Below are positions 14,640 to 22,971 of a stretch of DNA of 64,000 nucleotides, in pieces. The position numbers and the translations under genes were made by a program. The notes below the pieces were generated by a model. The model saw only the letters and a list, made by a program, of their open reading frames with translations, ran no database searches and was not told the DNA's origin. The stretch is from SSF26 sp037443945 (GTDB taxonomy: Bacteria; Chloroflexota; Anaerolineae; J102). Location: positions 1 to 64,000 of the forward strand of contig JBBINH010000015.1 of the NCBI GenBank assembly GCA_037443945.1. The letters run 5' to 3'. Position 1 is the stretch's first letter. Every line of letters begins with the position of its first letter.

Positions 14640-15560
14640 ATGATGCGACGTTTTCTGGCCGATCTGGCCCTCCTGGTGGTCACGGCCATCTGGGGCCTGA
14701 CCTTTGTCATGGTCCGGGATGCCGTCCTTGCCTATCCGGTCTTTGCCTTTCTAGCGACCCGCTTCGCCCTGGCCCTGGTGGGGTTGCTGCCCGTTCTGCT
14801 CTGGCGACGGCATTATCTGCGTTCGGTTGGGCGGAGTCCCCGCTTGCTGCGACAGTTAGCCGCAGGCGCCCTTATCGGTTTCGCCCTCTTTGCCGGCTAT
14901 GCCTTCCAGACCACGGGCCTGCTCTTCACCACCCCGGCCAAAGCCGGTTTTATCACCGGCTTAAGTGTGGTCATCGTGCCGTTGCTGGGCGTGCTGTTCT
15001 GGCGCGAACGGCTCCATCCGGCCGTTATCGGCGGTGTGGCCCTGGCCCTGGCCGGGATGGGATTTCTCTCCCTCAGCGGGATGGATGCGCCGCTGGCCGT
15101 CAATCCCGGCGATCTGTTGGTGCTGGTCTGTGCGGTCAGTTTTGCCGGCCAGATCGTCCTCGTCGGCCGCTTTGCCCCCCGCATGAATGCCCTGGTGCTG
15201 ACCACCGCGCAAATCGCCACCGTGGCGTTGCTGTCTGCGGGTATCAGCCTGGTTTGGGAGCACCCTCCCATCTGGCCTCCGCGCGGCCAGCCTCTCTTTG
15301 CCGCCCTGTTTACGGGTCTGCTGGCCACGGCGCTGGCCTTTGCCGTCCAGACTGCGGCCCAGCGCTTCACCACGGCCACCCATGCCGCCCTTATCTTTGC
15401 CACCGAACCCATCTTCGCGGCCCTCGGTTCCTATCTGTTCATCGGTGAAGTGCTGTCTCCGTCGCAATGGCTGGGTTGCGGCCTGATTCTGGCCGGTATG
15501 CTCCTGGCCGAACTGGGACCGGGTCTGCGACGGCGGATGGCGGCCGTCGAATCGGTTTGA
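14640..15560 (+). CDS. EamA/DMT-family transporter
   Basis: A 306-residue inner-membrane protein with about ten TM helices in two EamA repeats. The first starts LLVVTAIWGLTFVMVRDAV and the second near residue 155 (GDLLVLVCAVSFAGQIVLV). The helix-end motif ATEPIFAALGSYLFIGE near residue 255 is characteristic of drug/metabolite exporters. The substrate cannot be inferred. It begins 5 bases after the VWA gene and is followed 9 bases later by the ABC ATPase, so it is probably in the same transcription unit. Two adjacent ATG codons exist (14640 and 14643); the first is used. Confidence 0.88.
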   Translation: MMRRFLADLALLVVTAIWGLTFVMVRDAVLAYPVFAFLATRFALALVGLLPVLLWRRHYLRSVGRSPRLLRQLAAGALIGFALFAGYAFQTTGLLFTTPAKAGFITGLSVVIVPLLGVLFWRERLHPAVIGGVALALAGMGFLSLSGMDAPLAVNPGDLLVLVCAVSFAGQIVLVGRFAPRMNALVLTTAQIATVALLSAGISLVWEHPPIWPPRGQPLFAALFTGLLATALAFAVQTAAQRFTTATHAALIFATEPIFAALGSYLFIGEVLSPSQWLGCGLILAGMLLAELGPGLRRRMAAVESV

Positions 15561-15569
15561 ATCCCTGCT

Positions 15570-16604
15570 ATGTCTTCTGACGCTGCCGTCTTCACCCATC
15601 GGCTGGGCCGTGTTTACCAAGTGCGCGGCCCTAAACAGAAAGGCGATCCGACGACGATCGTCGCCCTGACCGACATCAACCTCACCGTGGAGCGCGGGGA
15701 GCTGTTTGGCTTGCTGGGCCCGAACGGCGCCGGCAAGACCACCCTGATCAAAATCCTGACCACCCTGCTCCTGCCCACCACCGGCACGGCCATGGTGTTG
15801 GGATTGGACGTTGTGCAGCAGGCGCAGGCCATCCGTCGCCGTATCAGCATGGTCAGCGGCGGCGAGACGAGCGGCTACGGTCTGCTCACGGTGGAAGAGA
15901 ACCTGTGGATGTTCGCCCGCTTCTACGGTCTCGATAGCAAGGTAGCCCGCCGGCGTATCGCCGAGATGCTCGACGTGGTAGGGCTGGCCGACCGTCGGCG
16001 CAGCAAAATCTCCGACCTCTCCACCGGGCTGCGCCAAAAGATGAACTTCGTGCGCGGGTTTATCACCGATCCCGATGTGGTCTTCCTGGACGAGCCAACG
16101 CTGGGTCTGGATGTGACGGCCGCCCGGCAGGTGCGCGAGTTCGTGCGCAACTGGATGCAGGCCCATCCTGACCGCACCGTCTTGCTGACCACCCATTACA
16201 TGGCCGAAGCCGATGAGCTCTGCGACCGTCTGGCCATCATCGACAAGGGTCGGTTGCTGGCCCTGGATACACCGGCCAATCTCAAGCGACGGCTGCGGCG
16301 TGAGGCCGTCTTTACCCTGCGGGTGGCGCCTTTGGGCCGCCGCCCGCTTCGTCGCGAGGATATGCTCGAAGCCGTGCCGGGCGTGCGCCAAGTGACCGTG
16401 GCCGAAAAGGACGGCGCCACCGAGCTGAAGTTGATCCTGGAGAGCGAAGATGCGCTGACAGGGGTACTCGACCATGTCCATCGCCGCGGGTCCGGGCTGA
16501 TCGCGCTGGAGAAGCGCGAACCGACCCTTGAGGATGTGTTTATCGACCTGGTGGGTCGCGGTCTGGATGTGGATACTTCCGAAGGGCGGAAGAACGGGTA
16601 TTGA
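15570..16604 (+). CDS. ABC-2 type transporter ATP-binding protein
   Basis: A 344-residue cytoplasmic ATPase that powers the two permeases encoded next. Walker A is GLLGPNGAGKTTLIK (about residue 52), the signature motif is DLSTGLRQKMNFVRGF (the LSGGQ loop, here LSTGL), Walker B VVFLDEPTLGLD and the H-loop LLTTHYM. The C-terminal ~100 residues after the NBD form the extra domain typical of DrrA/NatA-like exporters (RREAVFTLRVAPLG). The substrate is unknown; drugs, lipids or polysaccharides are options in this class. ATG at 15570. Only one base separates its stop from the first permease. Confidence 0.92.
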   Translation: MSSDAAVFTHRLGRVYQVRGPKQKGDPTTIVALTDINLTVERGELFGLLGPNGAGKTTLIKILTTLLLPTTGTAMVLGLDVVQQAQAIRRRISMVSGGETSGYGLLTVEENLWMFARFYGLDSKVARRRIAEMLDVVGLADRRRSKISDLSTGLRQKMNFVRGFITDPDVVFLDEPTLGLDVTAARQVREFVRNWMQAHPDRTVLLTTHYMAEADELCDRLAIIDKGRLLALDTPANLKRRLRREAVFTLRVAPLGRRPLRREDMLEAVPGVRQVTVAEKDGATELKLILESEDALTGVLDHVHRRGSGLIALEKREPTLEDVFIDLVGRGLDVDTSEGRKNGY

Positions 16605-16605
16605 G

Positions 16606-17445
16606 ATGGACGGCGAGCGCGTGGTCAAACGACAAGGGCTGAGCCTCTTCTGGGCGACGATGTGGGCGCGGGCCTATCCGCGCATCGTCGGGACCTTCCG
16701 CGAGCGGAGCTGGATGTTTTTCGAGACCTTGCTGCCGGTGCTGGCCGTGTCGGGCTATGTCTTTATCTATCGGGCCATTCAGGCCCCGCCCGCCTACACC
16801 GGCTTTGCCGTCCTGGGCGGGGTCATGACGGCCTTCTGGCTGAATGTGCTCTGGAGCATGGCCAGTCAGCTCTATTGGGACAAGGACCAGGGCAATCTGG
16901 AGATTTACGTCATGGCACCCGGTCCGCTCATGGCCGTGCTTCTGGGTATGGCCGTGGGCGGCATGGTGATGACGGGAACGCGCGCGGCCGCCATTCTGAT
17001 CGTGTGTTCGCTCCTCTTCGATGTGACCTACCAGATCGCCCAGCCACTCTGGCTGGTGGCAGCCTTTGTGTTGACCATGGCCGCGCTGTACGGCATGGGC
17101 ATGCTCTTTGCCTCCATTTTTCTGGTCTCGGGCCGCGAAGCCTGGCATCTCTCCAATCTGTTGCAAGAGCCGATTTATCTCGTCTCCGGCTTCTATTTCC
17201 CCGTCAAGGCCCTGGGCTTTTGGGTAGCGACGCTGGCGTCCATCATTCCCCTGACCCTGGGCCTGGATGCCATGCGTCAGCTCCTTTTTGCCGGCGATCC
17301 CAGCTTGGGCTTTTTGCCGGTGCCGGTGGAGGTGACCGTGCAGTTCGTCCTGGCCGTGGTCTTTATCACCGCTGCCTACGGGGCCCTGGCCAGGCTGGAG
17401 GCCATCGGCCGTCGGCAAGGGCGGCTGATCGAACGGAGGCGTTGA
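16606..17445 (+). CDS. ABC-2 type transporter permease
   Basis: A 279-residue membrane protein with six predicted TM helices: RSWMFFETLLPVLAVSGYVF, then FAVLGGVMTAFWLNVLW, MAVLLGMAVGGMVM, LFDVTYQIAQPLWLVAAF, a helix pair near LLQEPIYLVSGFYFPVKAL, and the last helix before a basic C terminus (RRQGRLIERRR). The SGFYFPVKALG stretch is the conserved E-loop region of ABC-2 permeases. The start is the ATG at 16606 just after the ATPase stop; an open frame further upstream overlaps the ATPase gene and is spurious. It acts with the ATPase and the second permease. Confidence 0.88.
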   Translation: MDGERVVKRQGLSLFWATMWARAYPRIVGTFRERSWMFFETLLPVLAVSGYVFIYRAIQAPPAYTGFAVLGGVMTAFWLNVLWSMASQLYWDKDQGNLEIYVMAPGPLMAVLLGMAVGGMVMTGTRAAAILIVCSLLFDVTYQIAQPLWLVAAFVLTMAALYGMGMLFASIFLVSGREAWHLSNLLQEPIYLVSGFYFPVKALGFWVATLASIIPLTLGLDAMRQLLFAGDPSLGFLPVPVEVTVQFVLAVVFITAAYGALARLEAIGRRQGRLIERRR

Positions 17446-17447
17446 GG

Positions 17448-18338
17448 ATGATTCTGGCACGAGGCGTGCTCGATGCTCCTTACCTGCGCCGCCATGATGG
17501 TCTGCGCAGCTTTCTGGTGGCATCGTGGTTGGGCTGGCAGATCGAATCGAACTGGGCCGATCCCTTCCTCTTTGCCGTGTATGCCATTACCCGGCCCCTG
17601 GCAAACGTGCTCATCCTGGTGGTGATGTACGCCGTCATCACCGATGGCGCCTTCGAGCAGCCCATTTTCCCGTACATTTACCTGGGCAATGCGTTGTACA
17701 TTCTGGTCGGTCAGGTGATCACCGGCGTAAGCTGGGCCATCATCGACGACCGGGAACACTATCGGGTGGCCAAACACCTCTATACGGCGCCTATTGACGG
17801 CTACGCCTACCTGTTTGGCCGCGGGGTGGCGCGACTCCTGATCGGCACGATTTCAGTCCTTATCGTCGTGGGTTTTGGCATGCTCCTGTTTCGCCTGCCC
17901 ATCCACCTGAGCACGGTCGACTGGCCCTTGCTGCTGCTCAGCACGGCGTTGGGCGTGGCCGCGCTGGCCGGGCTGGGGGTGATCATCGGGGCCTGGACGA
18001 TGACCATGGCCCGCCATTTCTGGTCGGTGGGCGAGGCCGTGGCCGGCGCTCTCTACCTCTTTAGCGGAGCCATCTTCCCCCTCGACCTGTTACCGACCTG
18101 GTTGCAGCCGTTGGGTTTTGCCTTGCCCGTGACCTATTGGCTGGAAGCGGCCCGTCGTGCCCTTCTGGGTCCGCACGCCCACGGTTTTCAGACCCTGGCG
18201 GGGTTGTCGAACGTCGAACTGATCGGCATTCTGGCCGCCTTTGTGGCCGCTTTGCTACCCAGCTCGCGGCTTGTCTATCGGTGGACTTTGCATACGGCCA
18301 AGGAAAAAGGGCTGATCGATATGGAAACGGGCTATTGA
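17448..18338 (+). CDS. ABC-2 type transporter permease
   Basis: A 296-residue second membrane subunit of the same exporter, with six TM helices. Recognisable features are FLFAVYAITRPLANVLILVV (TM1), the cytoplasmic loop DDREHYRVAKHLYTAPI, ALAGLGVIIGAWTMTMARHF, and the family motif LYLFSGAIFPLDLLP before PVTYWLEAARRALLG. The ATG at 17448 lies inside GAGGATG two bases after the previous stop. With two distinct permeases and one ATPase, the transporter is probably a heterodimeric-core exporter. No substrate clue comes from neighbours. Confidence 0.88.
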   Translation: MILARGVLDAPYLRRHDGLRSFLVASWLGWQIESNWADPFLFAVYAITRPLANVLILVVMYAVITDGAFEQPIFPYIYLGNALYILVGQVITGVSWAIIDDREHYRVAKHLYTAPIDGYAYLFGRGVARLLIGTISVLIVVGFGMLLFRLPIHLSTVDWPLLLLSTALGVAALAGLGVIIGAWTMTMARHFWSVGEAVAGALYLFSGAIFPLDLLPTWLQPLGFALPVTYWLEAARRALLGPHAHGFQTLAGLSNVELIGILAAFVAALLPSSRLVYRWTLHTAKEKGLIDMETGY

Positions 18339-19035
18339 AGACGAGGACGAAAGGCCCGTTTGCCTCTACCGTGCCCGCGCTACTGCGACCATCAGGTCGG
18401 CCGGCGATCCCACCGATGCGGCCGCAGACGGGCGATCCGTTCCGGCGGCAGGAGGCCGGCGCCGCTGGTGTCGTCGCCGGTCTTGGCGCCGAGGGTAGCC
18501 TGCACCGGCAACGTGCTCGTTTCGGGAGGGTTTTTCCGGCTCGATGCGGCCGACATGGGAGATGACGCCACGCGAGAGGTGTCCAAGCCCGGCTTGACGC
18601 CGGGGGCGATGGGGATCGCCACGCGCGGCCAAACATGAGAATCGGCGCCGGGTGCAGGAGGTCCCACCCCGCAAGGCGGCGCCGAACGCAACCGGTTCAC
18701 GCCTGGCCCGGCGCCGGGAACGGTTGCCGTCGCCACGCGCCCTACCTTGGGCTACGCGAACCACCAAACGGGCAAGCGGCGTCACGCGCAAGAGAACCCA
18801 CCGCGCGTGGCGCCCCGATGGCAGAACATCGCGGCGCGGGCGTAACTGTCTACGTACCGACTGAGGTCGCCCGCCATAGGCCTTTGGCCCTTCGGTCGGC
18901 CTGTGCCGACCGGGTGCGTCGGCGCAGGCCGACGCCCGGCACAATGGCTCAGGAAAGCCGATTTGCAATCGGCGCACAAGGGCAGGCAGCCGCCGGGTAG
19001 GCAGTTACGCGCGGGCTAGGCCCACTACCCCAACC
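18339..19035. repeat. Gene-free, palindrome-rich repeat region
   Basis: Nearly 700 bases without a credible gene. The 9-mer CGCCACGCG or its complement occurs exactly at 18566-18574, 18617-18625, 18731-18739 and 18804-18812. The 14-mer CGCCACGCGAGAGG at 18566 recurs inverted at 56493-56506, and GGCGCCGAGGG near 18484 also recurs inverted there. CCCGGCGCCGGG-type palindromes are present. Three hairpins follow at 18893-18973. Open frames here are short and Arg/Pro-rich and resemble no protein. It looks like remnants of an intergenic palindromic repeat family. It also separates the ABC exporter from the convergent membrane-protein operon. Confidence 0.6.
18893..18973. repeat. Three consecutive hairpins
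   Basis: CGGTCGGC/GCCGACCG (18893-18900 with 18905-18912), GCGTCGGC/GCCGACGC (18916-18923 with 18928-18935) and GCCGATT/AATCGGC (18957-18963 with 18967-18973), each perfect with loops of 3-4 bases. The cores of the first two (TCGGC and GCCGA) are alike, as in REP-type elements. They could also end transcription from either side, but there is no T run. Confidence 0.6.
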
Positions 19036-20430
19036 CTACACCTGCACCAACCATAAGGCCAGGGTTTGGATGAGCGAATCGAACACGGCCGGGTTCAGGG
19101 CAATCAACAGCCCGGCCAGCAACAAAGGCCAGATCAACCAGCGCAGGCCGTCTGCCTCGCGCGGCATGGAGCGGTCGCACAGCGGACGTTGCAAATGCGG
19201 CATCAACCGGGCCAATCCTACCGTGGCCAGAAAAAGGGCCAACATGGCGCCGAGAAAAGCAACGTTGTTGCCTGTGGCGGCCAGACGCAGCATCGCCATC
19301 CGCGCCGGAAACAGCGCGCCCAAGGGCCATCCCAACAAAAACAGCCCCCCGCCCGCCAGCGCAACGCCGGCCGTCGGCAGACGTTCCCCAACCCCGTGCA
19401 GGGCCGTGTAACCGGCATTATCGCCGAAACGCTCGGCCAGGGCCTGGTAGCCCGCCGCCGTCATCACCAGCACCAACGGGCGCGCCAGGAGCATCCCCAG
19501 CATGGCATCCACGCCGAACTCGCCGCTCAGACTCCACAACAACAGCGAGGCGCCGTAATCCCACAGGAGCAGATAACCCCAGAGCTGGCCCAGTCTTCGG
19601 GCCGAGGCCGCAAACAGCCCGGCCCACACCATCTGGATGATGGCCAGCCACGGCAGCCAGCGCGCCGGATCGGCGAACTCGGCGATCAGAGGATAGGCCA
19701 GCAAAATGCGGCGCACAAGGGCATAAGTGGTTATCTGCCAGGTGCCCACGACAAAGGCCGCTGCAAGGGGCGGCGCGTGCTCACCCAGACTGACGATCCA
19801 GCCGTGCAAGGGGACCGGGGTAAGCAACAGAATAAGGGCTATGAACAACGCCCGCCACCCCAGAACCCACAACGCGGGGTCGCGCACGCTCAGATCGGGT
19901 TGCCCAATCGTCCACGAGGCAAACAAAAACACGGGGAAAGCCAAGGTGGGGACGAGCAGGATGCGCAAGGCGCCTCGCGCCAGCCGGGGAGTCGTACCCT
20001 GCGCCGCAAAGGCCATGAAGATCACGGCCACGACCAGCCAGAGCGGTGCGGTCAGCAGCGGCGTGCTGCTTAGGGTCAAGAGCAGCGCCATCAGGATCAA
20101 GGGAATACTCGGGAACAGCGCCCGATCACTCCGGGTCCAGGCTCCGGCCAGGGCAAACAAGGCCCCCCATCCCAGCAGAAGCAAGGCGGGGGCGCGCGTG
20201 GCCGTGTTCAGATGCAGGCGAAAACCCCAGAGCGTCGCCGTGCGATCCACATTGAGGGTGCGTCCCAACCAGGTGGTTTCACCCCCATGCGGTGCCCGCC
20301 ACAAAAACCAGGCCAGGACAACCAGACCGACGGCGACGACGAGGCCCGGCAGCCAGGGCAGTCGTCGCAAGAGATGGGCCAATAACGCCAACACCAACAA
20401 CCAGAGGAGAACGGCCGTCAGCAGGTTCAC
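19036..20430 (-). CDS. Proton-antiporter-like membrane subunit (NuoN/HyfF-like)
   Basis: A 464-residue, almost wholly hydrophobic protein with ~13 TM helices. The motif PLHGWIVSLGEHAPPLAAAF near residue 225 matches the H-x-W-x...AP signature of the antiporter-like subunits of complex I, Mrp and hydrogenase-4. The next helix has Gln (GTWQITTYALVRRI) where a proton-pathway Lys is usual, and the TM5 Glu position appears to be hydrophobic. Its start overlaps the stop of the preceding 220-residue gene by 4 bases (ATGA). It is the third gene of a three-gene membrane-only operon. Assignment to NuoN versus HyfF cannot be made by eye. Confidence 0.7.
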   Translation of the reverse strand: MNLLTAVLLWLLVLALLAHLLRRLPWLPGLVVAVGLVVLAWFLWRAPHGGETTWLGRTLNVDRTATLWGFRLHLNTATRAPALLLLGWGALFALAGAWTRSDRALFPSIPLILMALLLTLSSTPLLTAPLWLVVAVIFMAFAAQGTTPRLARGALRILLVPTLAFPVFLFASWTIGQPDLSVRDPALWVLGWRALFIALILLLTPVPLHGWIVSLGEHAPPLAAAFVVGTWQITTYALVRRILLAYPLIAEFADPARWLPWLAIIQMVWAGLFAASARRLGQLWGYLLLWDYGASLLLWSLSGEFGVDAMLGMLLARPLVLVMTAAGYQALAERFGDNAGYTALHGVGERLPTAGVALAGGGLFLLGWPLGALFPARMAMLRLAATGNNVAFLGAMLALFLATVGLARLMPHLQRPLCDRSMPREADGLRWLIWPLLLAGLLIALNPAVFDSLIQTLALWLVQV

Positions 20431-21089
20431 GCATCCTCCGGATAAGGCCAGAAACGAGCGCCGTCCACGACGATCAGATAGGAGATGGCAAAGCCCAGCA
20501 GAAGCTCAAGGCCGGCTAAAAGGGCCACGGTGTTGACATCCGTGCGCAGGGCAGGAACGGCAAAATGGGCGGTGAGCACCCACAACGACAGGCCAAACCC
20601 CCAGCGCATGGGCCGATCCCCCAATCCCAGTCCCACCAGTCCGGCCAGGGCCAGAAAGGTGGCCAATTGTGCCAGGTCGGGGTCGAGATCGGGCAAGGCG
20701 ACAACCGGTCGCTGGCTGTAAACCACCACCAGCAACAACAGCACCAGGGCCAGCCGCATCAGAGTCGAGGCATTCAAGCGCCAGCGGGGTAGCCACCACG
20801 GTCGCTTTTCTTGTTTGCGCTGGATGCTCTCCACCCGTCGCGCCGAGAGAAACCACATGACGCCCACGAGGCCCCCCACAATCCAGGGCAGCAAAGCCCA
20901 TTCCGGCGGCAGCAGCCGCGTGAGCAAAATACCGACCAGCACGTGCACAAGCGCAAAAGCGGCCAGGGCAAAGCGCCAATCGCTGAATACCAGCATAAAA
21001 GCCACCAACAGCAGGCTAAGCCCTACGGCGCCTTCCTGGGCCAGCGGCGTCACACGCGCCAGAAATGTGTCCAAAGTCGGCACCGGCAT
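20427..21089 (-). CDS. Membrane protein, possibly HyfE/NuoK-like
   Basis: A 220-residue protein with about seven hydrophobic segments, for example GAVGLSLLLVAFMLVFS, FALVHVLVGILLTRLL, LMRLALVLLLLVVVY and TVALLAGLELLLGFAISYL. The last resembles the NuoK helix with its conserved Glu (GLEL). The length matches hydrogenase-4 component E (~216), which sits between HyfB and HyfF homologues, the same order as here. The similarity is weak and positional, so this is an inference. The ATG at 21089 is taken because it lies five bases after the upstream gene's stop; the longer frame overlaps that gene. Confidence 0.5.
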   Translation of the reverse strand: MPVPTLDTFLARVTPLAQEGAVGLSLLLVAFMLVFSDWRFALAAFALVHVLVGILLTRLLPPEWALLPWIVGGLVGVMWFLSARRVESIQRKQEKRPWWLPRWRLNASTLMRLALVLLLLVVVYSQRPVVALPDLDPDLAQLATFLALAGLVGLGLGDRPMRWGFGLSLWVLTAHFAVPALRTDVNTVALLAGLELLLGFAISYLIVVDGARFWPYPEDA

Positions 21090-21094
21090 GGTCG

Positions 21095-22801
21095 CTACCC
21101 GCGCAACAACAGCCAAGCCAGAAGGATGACGAGGAGGACATAGCCAAACTGTCCGGCCCCGTCCACCAGATCGGCGCCGTAACCAAGGCCGATCACCAGA
21201 TAGTGGCCCACCCGGCCCAGACCACGACTCAACCAGTTCAGGGTCGCTACGCGACCTACCGTCTCGCGCCAGCGCTGCAGACTGCCAAACCAACGTTCGT
21301 CATGGCGGGACAAGAGCCAGCCCATGCCTAACGGCAAGACCAGGGTCAACCACCCACCCCATCCTGCCTGAGCCGGCAGAGTCAGGGCGGAGCCCTGCCG
21401 AGAGATGCCGGTGGTCTCGACATCGGTACCGCCGAGAACGACGAGGATACCGGGATGGAGTGCGTAGGCCAGGGTCAGCCCTGCGGTCAGGATCAAGGCC
21501 CCAAGCCGGATGAGAAGAAGCTCGCGCCCACGCCACCGGACCGGTCCCCACGGTCGCAGTCCTGACCTCGGCGCGGATGGCATCGCCTGAGACGCCGATG
21601 ACGGCATGGCGGTTGGGGCCATCGGCTCCGGGAGGGCAGCCTCTGCGAATTGACGCAGCAAAGTCGCCACCAGCAAGCTCTGTCCTACCAGCACGGCCAG
21701 CCAACCGAACACCCCTACAGGCACGGCGGCCAGCCGTGCCAGAGTGAGGGTAGGCGCAAAGCCGGGCGTGAAGGGTATCCCGCCGAGAACGGCCACGGCC
21801 AGGCCCAGGGGCCAACGCCACCCCATATGCCGACGCAACCAGTGGCCCAACCACCACAAGGCCGTGCCCAGACCCAGGGTAAGCACGAGCAGCAAGGCCT
21901 GCGAGGGCTCCAACCCCATCACAAGCATGGCCCAGGTGGCACGGTTGACCCCAAGCAGCGTCATGCTCAGACCTTCACGGCGACAGGCCCACGCGGCCAA
22001 CGCACTGCCCAAAAGGGCCATGGCGCCCAGGGGGACCCACAACTGACTGGCCAGCAGCGAAAGGTCCAGTCGCCTCAGCAAGGCCAGAATCGCCAGGGTC
22101 GGCACTAGATGACCTGCGGTCAGACGGGCCGTCGCCGTTGTTGTGGTGGCCGCGATCCCGCTCAGCCAGAGATGGAAGGGATAGGTCGCCAACGGGATGG
22201 CGGCAGCCACGATCACCAGCCATTGCGCCTGGGCATTGAGCACCGCTGTGGCCAGGGGCATTTCTAGGCTGCGACCGCCGTTGAACAAAGGCGCCGCCAT
22301 CATGGCAAGACCGGAAAACATCGCCCAGGCCCATACCCGGCCGGCACCGGGAGCGCCGATGACCAGACCCATCAGCATCCCTAGCGCCGTCCAGACCGGC
22401 AGCAGCGTCAGCCAGTTCCCGGCCATGAGCACCAGAAGGGCTGCCCCTACCAGCAGCAACGCCCAGGCCCGCGGATCCGCAAAACCGGGGCGAACTTCCC
22501 AGCCCGGTGCCACCAGGAGGACCGGCAACAGAAGCAGGATGACGAGACCGACCACCCAGGCCTCTCCCGGCAGCTTGAGTCGCAGCACGGTAGGCAAGCT
22601 CAACGGTGCCGACCAGCTCCAGAAGAGTTGGGCGCGGTCCAATGTACCACGCAAGACCAACCAATCCAGCAAGGTCAGCCCGGCGATACCTACCGGCAAT
22701 AAAGGCCATCGCCGGACGTGCCTGCCGCCGGCCACAAGCAAAAGGGCACCGGCAACGAGGAGGAAGACCGGCCCCAGGGGCGAAGTCCATACGAAAGTCA
22801 C
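21095..22801 (-). CDS. Proton-antiporter-like membrane subunit (HyfB/NuoL-like)
   Basis: 568 residues with ~14 hydrophobic segments. IPLATYPFHLWLSGIAATTT near residue 205 corresponds to the FPFHxWLPDA signature of NuoL/HyfB. The usual PTP and the downstream Lys are not conserved (TARLTAGHLVPTLAILALL), and the TM5 region reads LLPVWTALGMLMG where Trp-Glu-Leu is usual. The C-terminal region has an Ala/Pro linker (PMAPTAMPSSASQAMP) and two more TM helices. The GTG at 22801 is proposed because an extended -10 box ends nine bases before it, which would give a leaderless mRNA; upstream in-frame codons show no membrane character. First gene of the three-gene unit. Confidence 0.65.
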   Translation of the reverse strand: MTFVWTSPLGPVFLLVAGALLLVAGGRHVRRWPLLPVGIAGLTLLDWLVLRGTLDRAQLFWSWSAPLSLPTVLRLKLPGEAWVVGLVILLLLPVLLVAPGWEVRPGFADPRAWALLLVGAALLVLMAGNWLTLLPVWTALGMLMGLVIGAPGAGRVWAWAMFSGLAMMAAPLFNGGRSLEMPLATAVLNAQAQWLVIVAAAIPLATYPFHLWLSGIAATTTTATARLTAGHLVPTLAILALLRRLDLSLLASQLWVPLGAMALLGSALAAWACRREGLSMTLLGVNRATWAMLVMGLEPSQALLLVLTLGLGTALWWLGHWLRRHMGWRWPLGLAVAVLGGIPFTPGFAPTLTLARLAAVPVGVFGWLAVLVGQSLLVATLLRQFAEAALPEPMAPTAMPSSASQAMPSAPRSGLRPWGPVRWRGRELLLIRLGALILTAGLTLAYALHPGILVVLGGTDVETTGISRQGSALTLPAQAGWGGWLTLVLPLGMGWLLSRHDERWFGSLQRWRETVGRVATLNWLSRGLGRVGHYLVIGLGYGADLVDGAGQFGYVLLVILLAWLLLRG

Positions 22802-22810
22802 GGGATCGGG

Positions 22811-22819
22811 ATTGTAGCA
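22811..22819 (-). promoter_or_regulatory. Extended -10 promoter element TGCTACAAT (leaderless)
   Basis: Reads TGCTACAAT on the minus strand. Its last base is 9 bases before the GTG start of the HyfB/NuoL-like gene, so transcription should start within a few bases of the start codon. Confidence 0.55.
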
Positions 22820-22899
22820 CGGCCGGGCATGAAGCGCGAAGCCCACGCTACGCTCAGAATGTTTGCGACCCTGCCGGTTACCGCTTCGGCCGTTTGCGG

Positions 22900-22908
22900 T
22901 GCTACAAT
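22900..22908 (+). promoter_or_regulatory. Extended -10 promoter element TGCTACAAT
   Basis: The same nonamer as the divergent promoter 90 bases away, here pointing toward the M50 protease gene. It predicts a leader of about 57 bases that carries AGGAG at 22958-22962. Confidence 0.55.
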
Positions 22909-22971
22909 GCACGGCCGATCTCCCCTTGAGAAGCTCTCCTCCGGCTATTTCACCCCCAGGAGTTGGTCCCG

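Noticed and set aside
15570..18338. ABC-2 transporter as CcmAB of the cytochrome c maturation system
   Set aside because: The ATPase has the longer DrrA/NatA-type C-terminal domain, there are two different permeases, and the genes are 17 kb from ccmHGF.
18339..19035. Protein-coding gene in the large gap after the ABC exporter
   Set aside because: All frames are short, Arg/Pro/Gly-rich and interrupted, and the DNA is dominated by inverted repeats.
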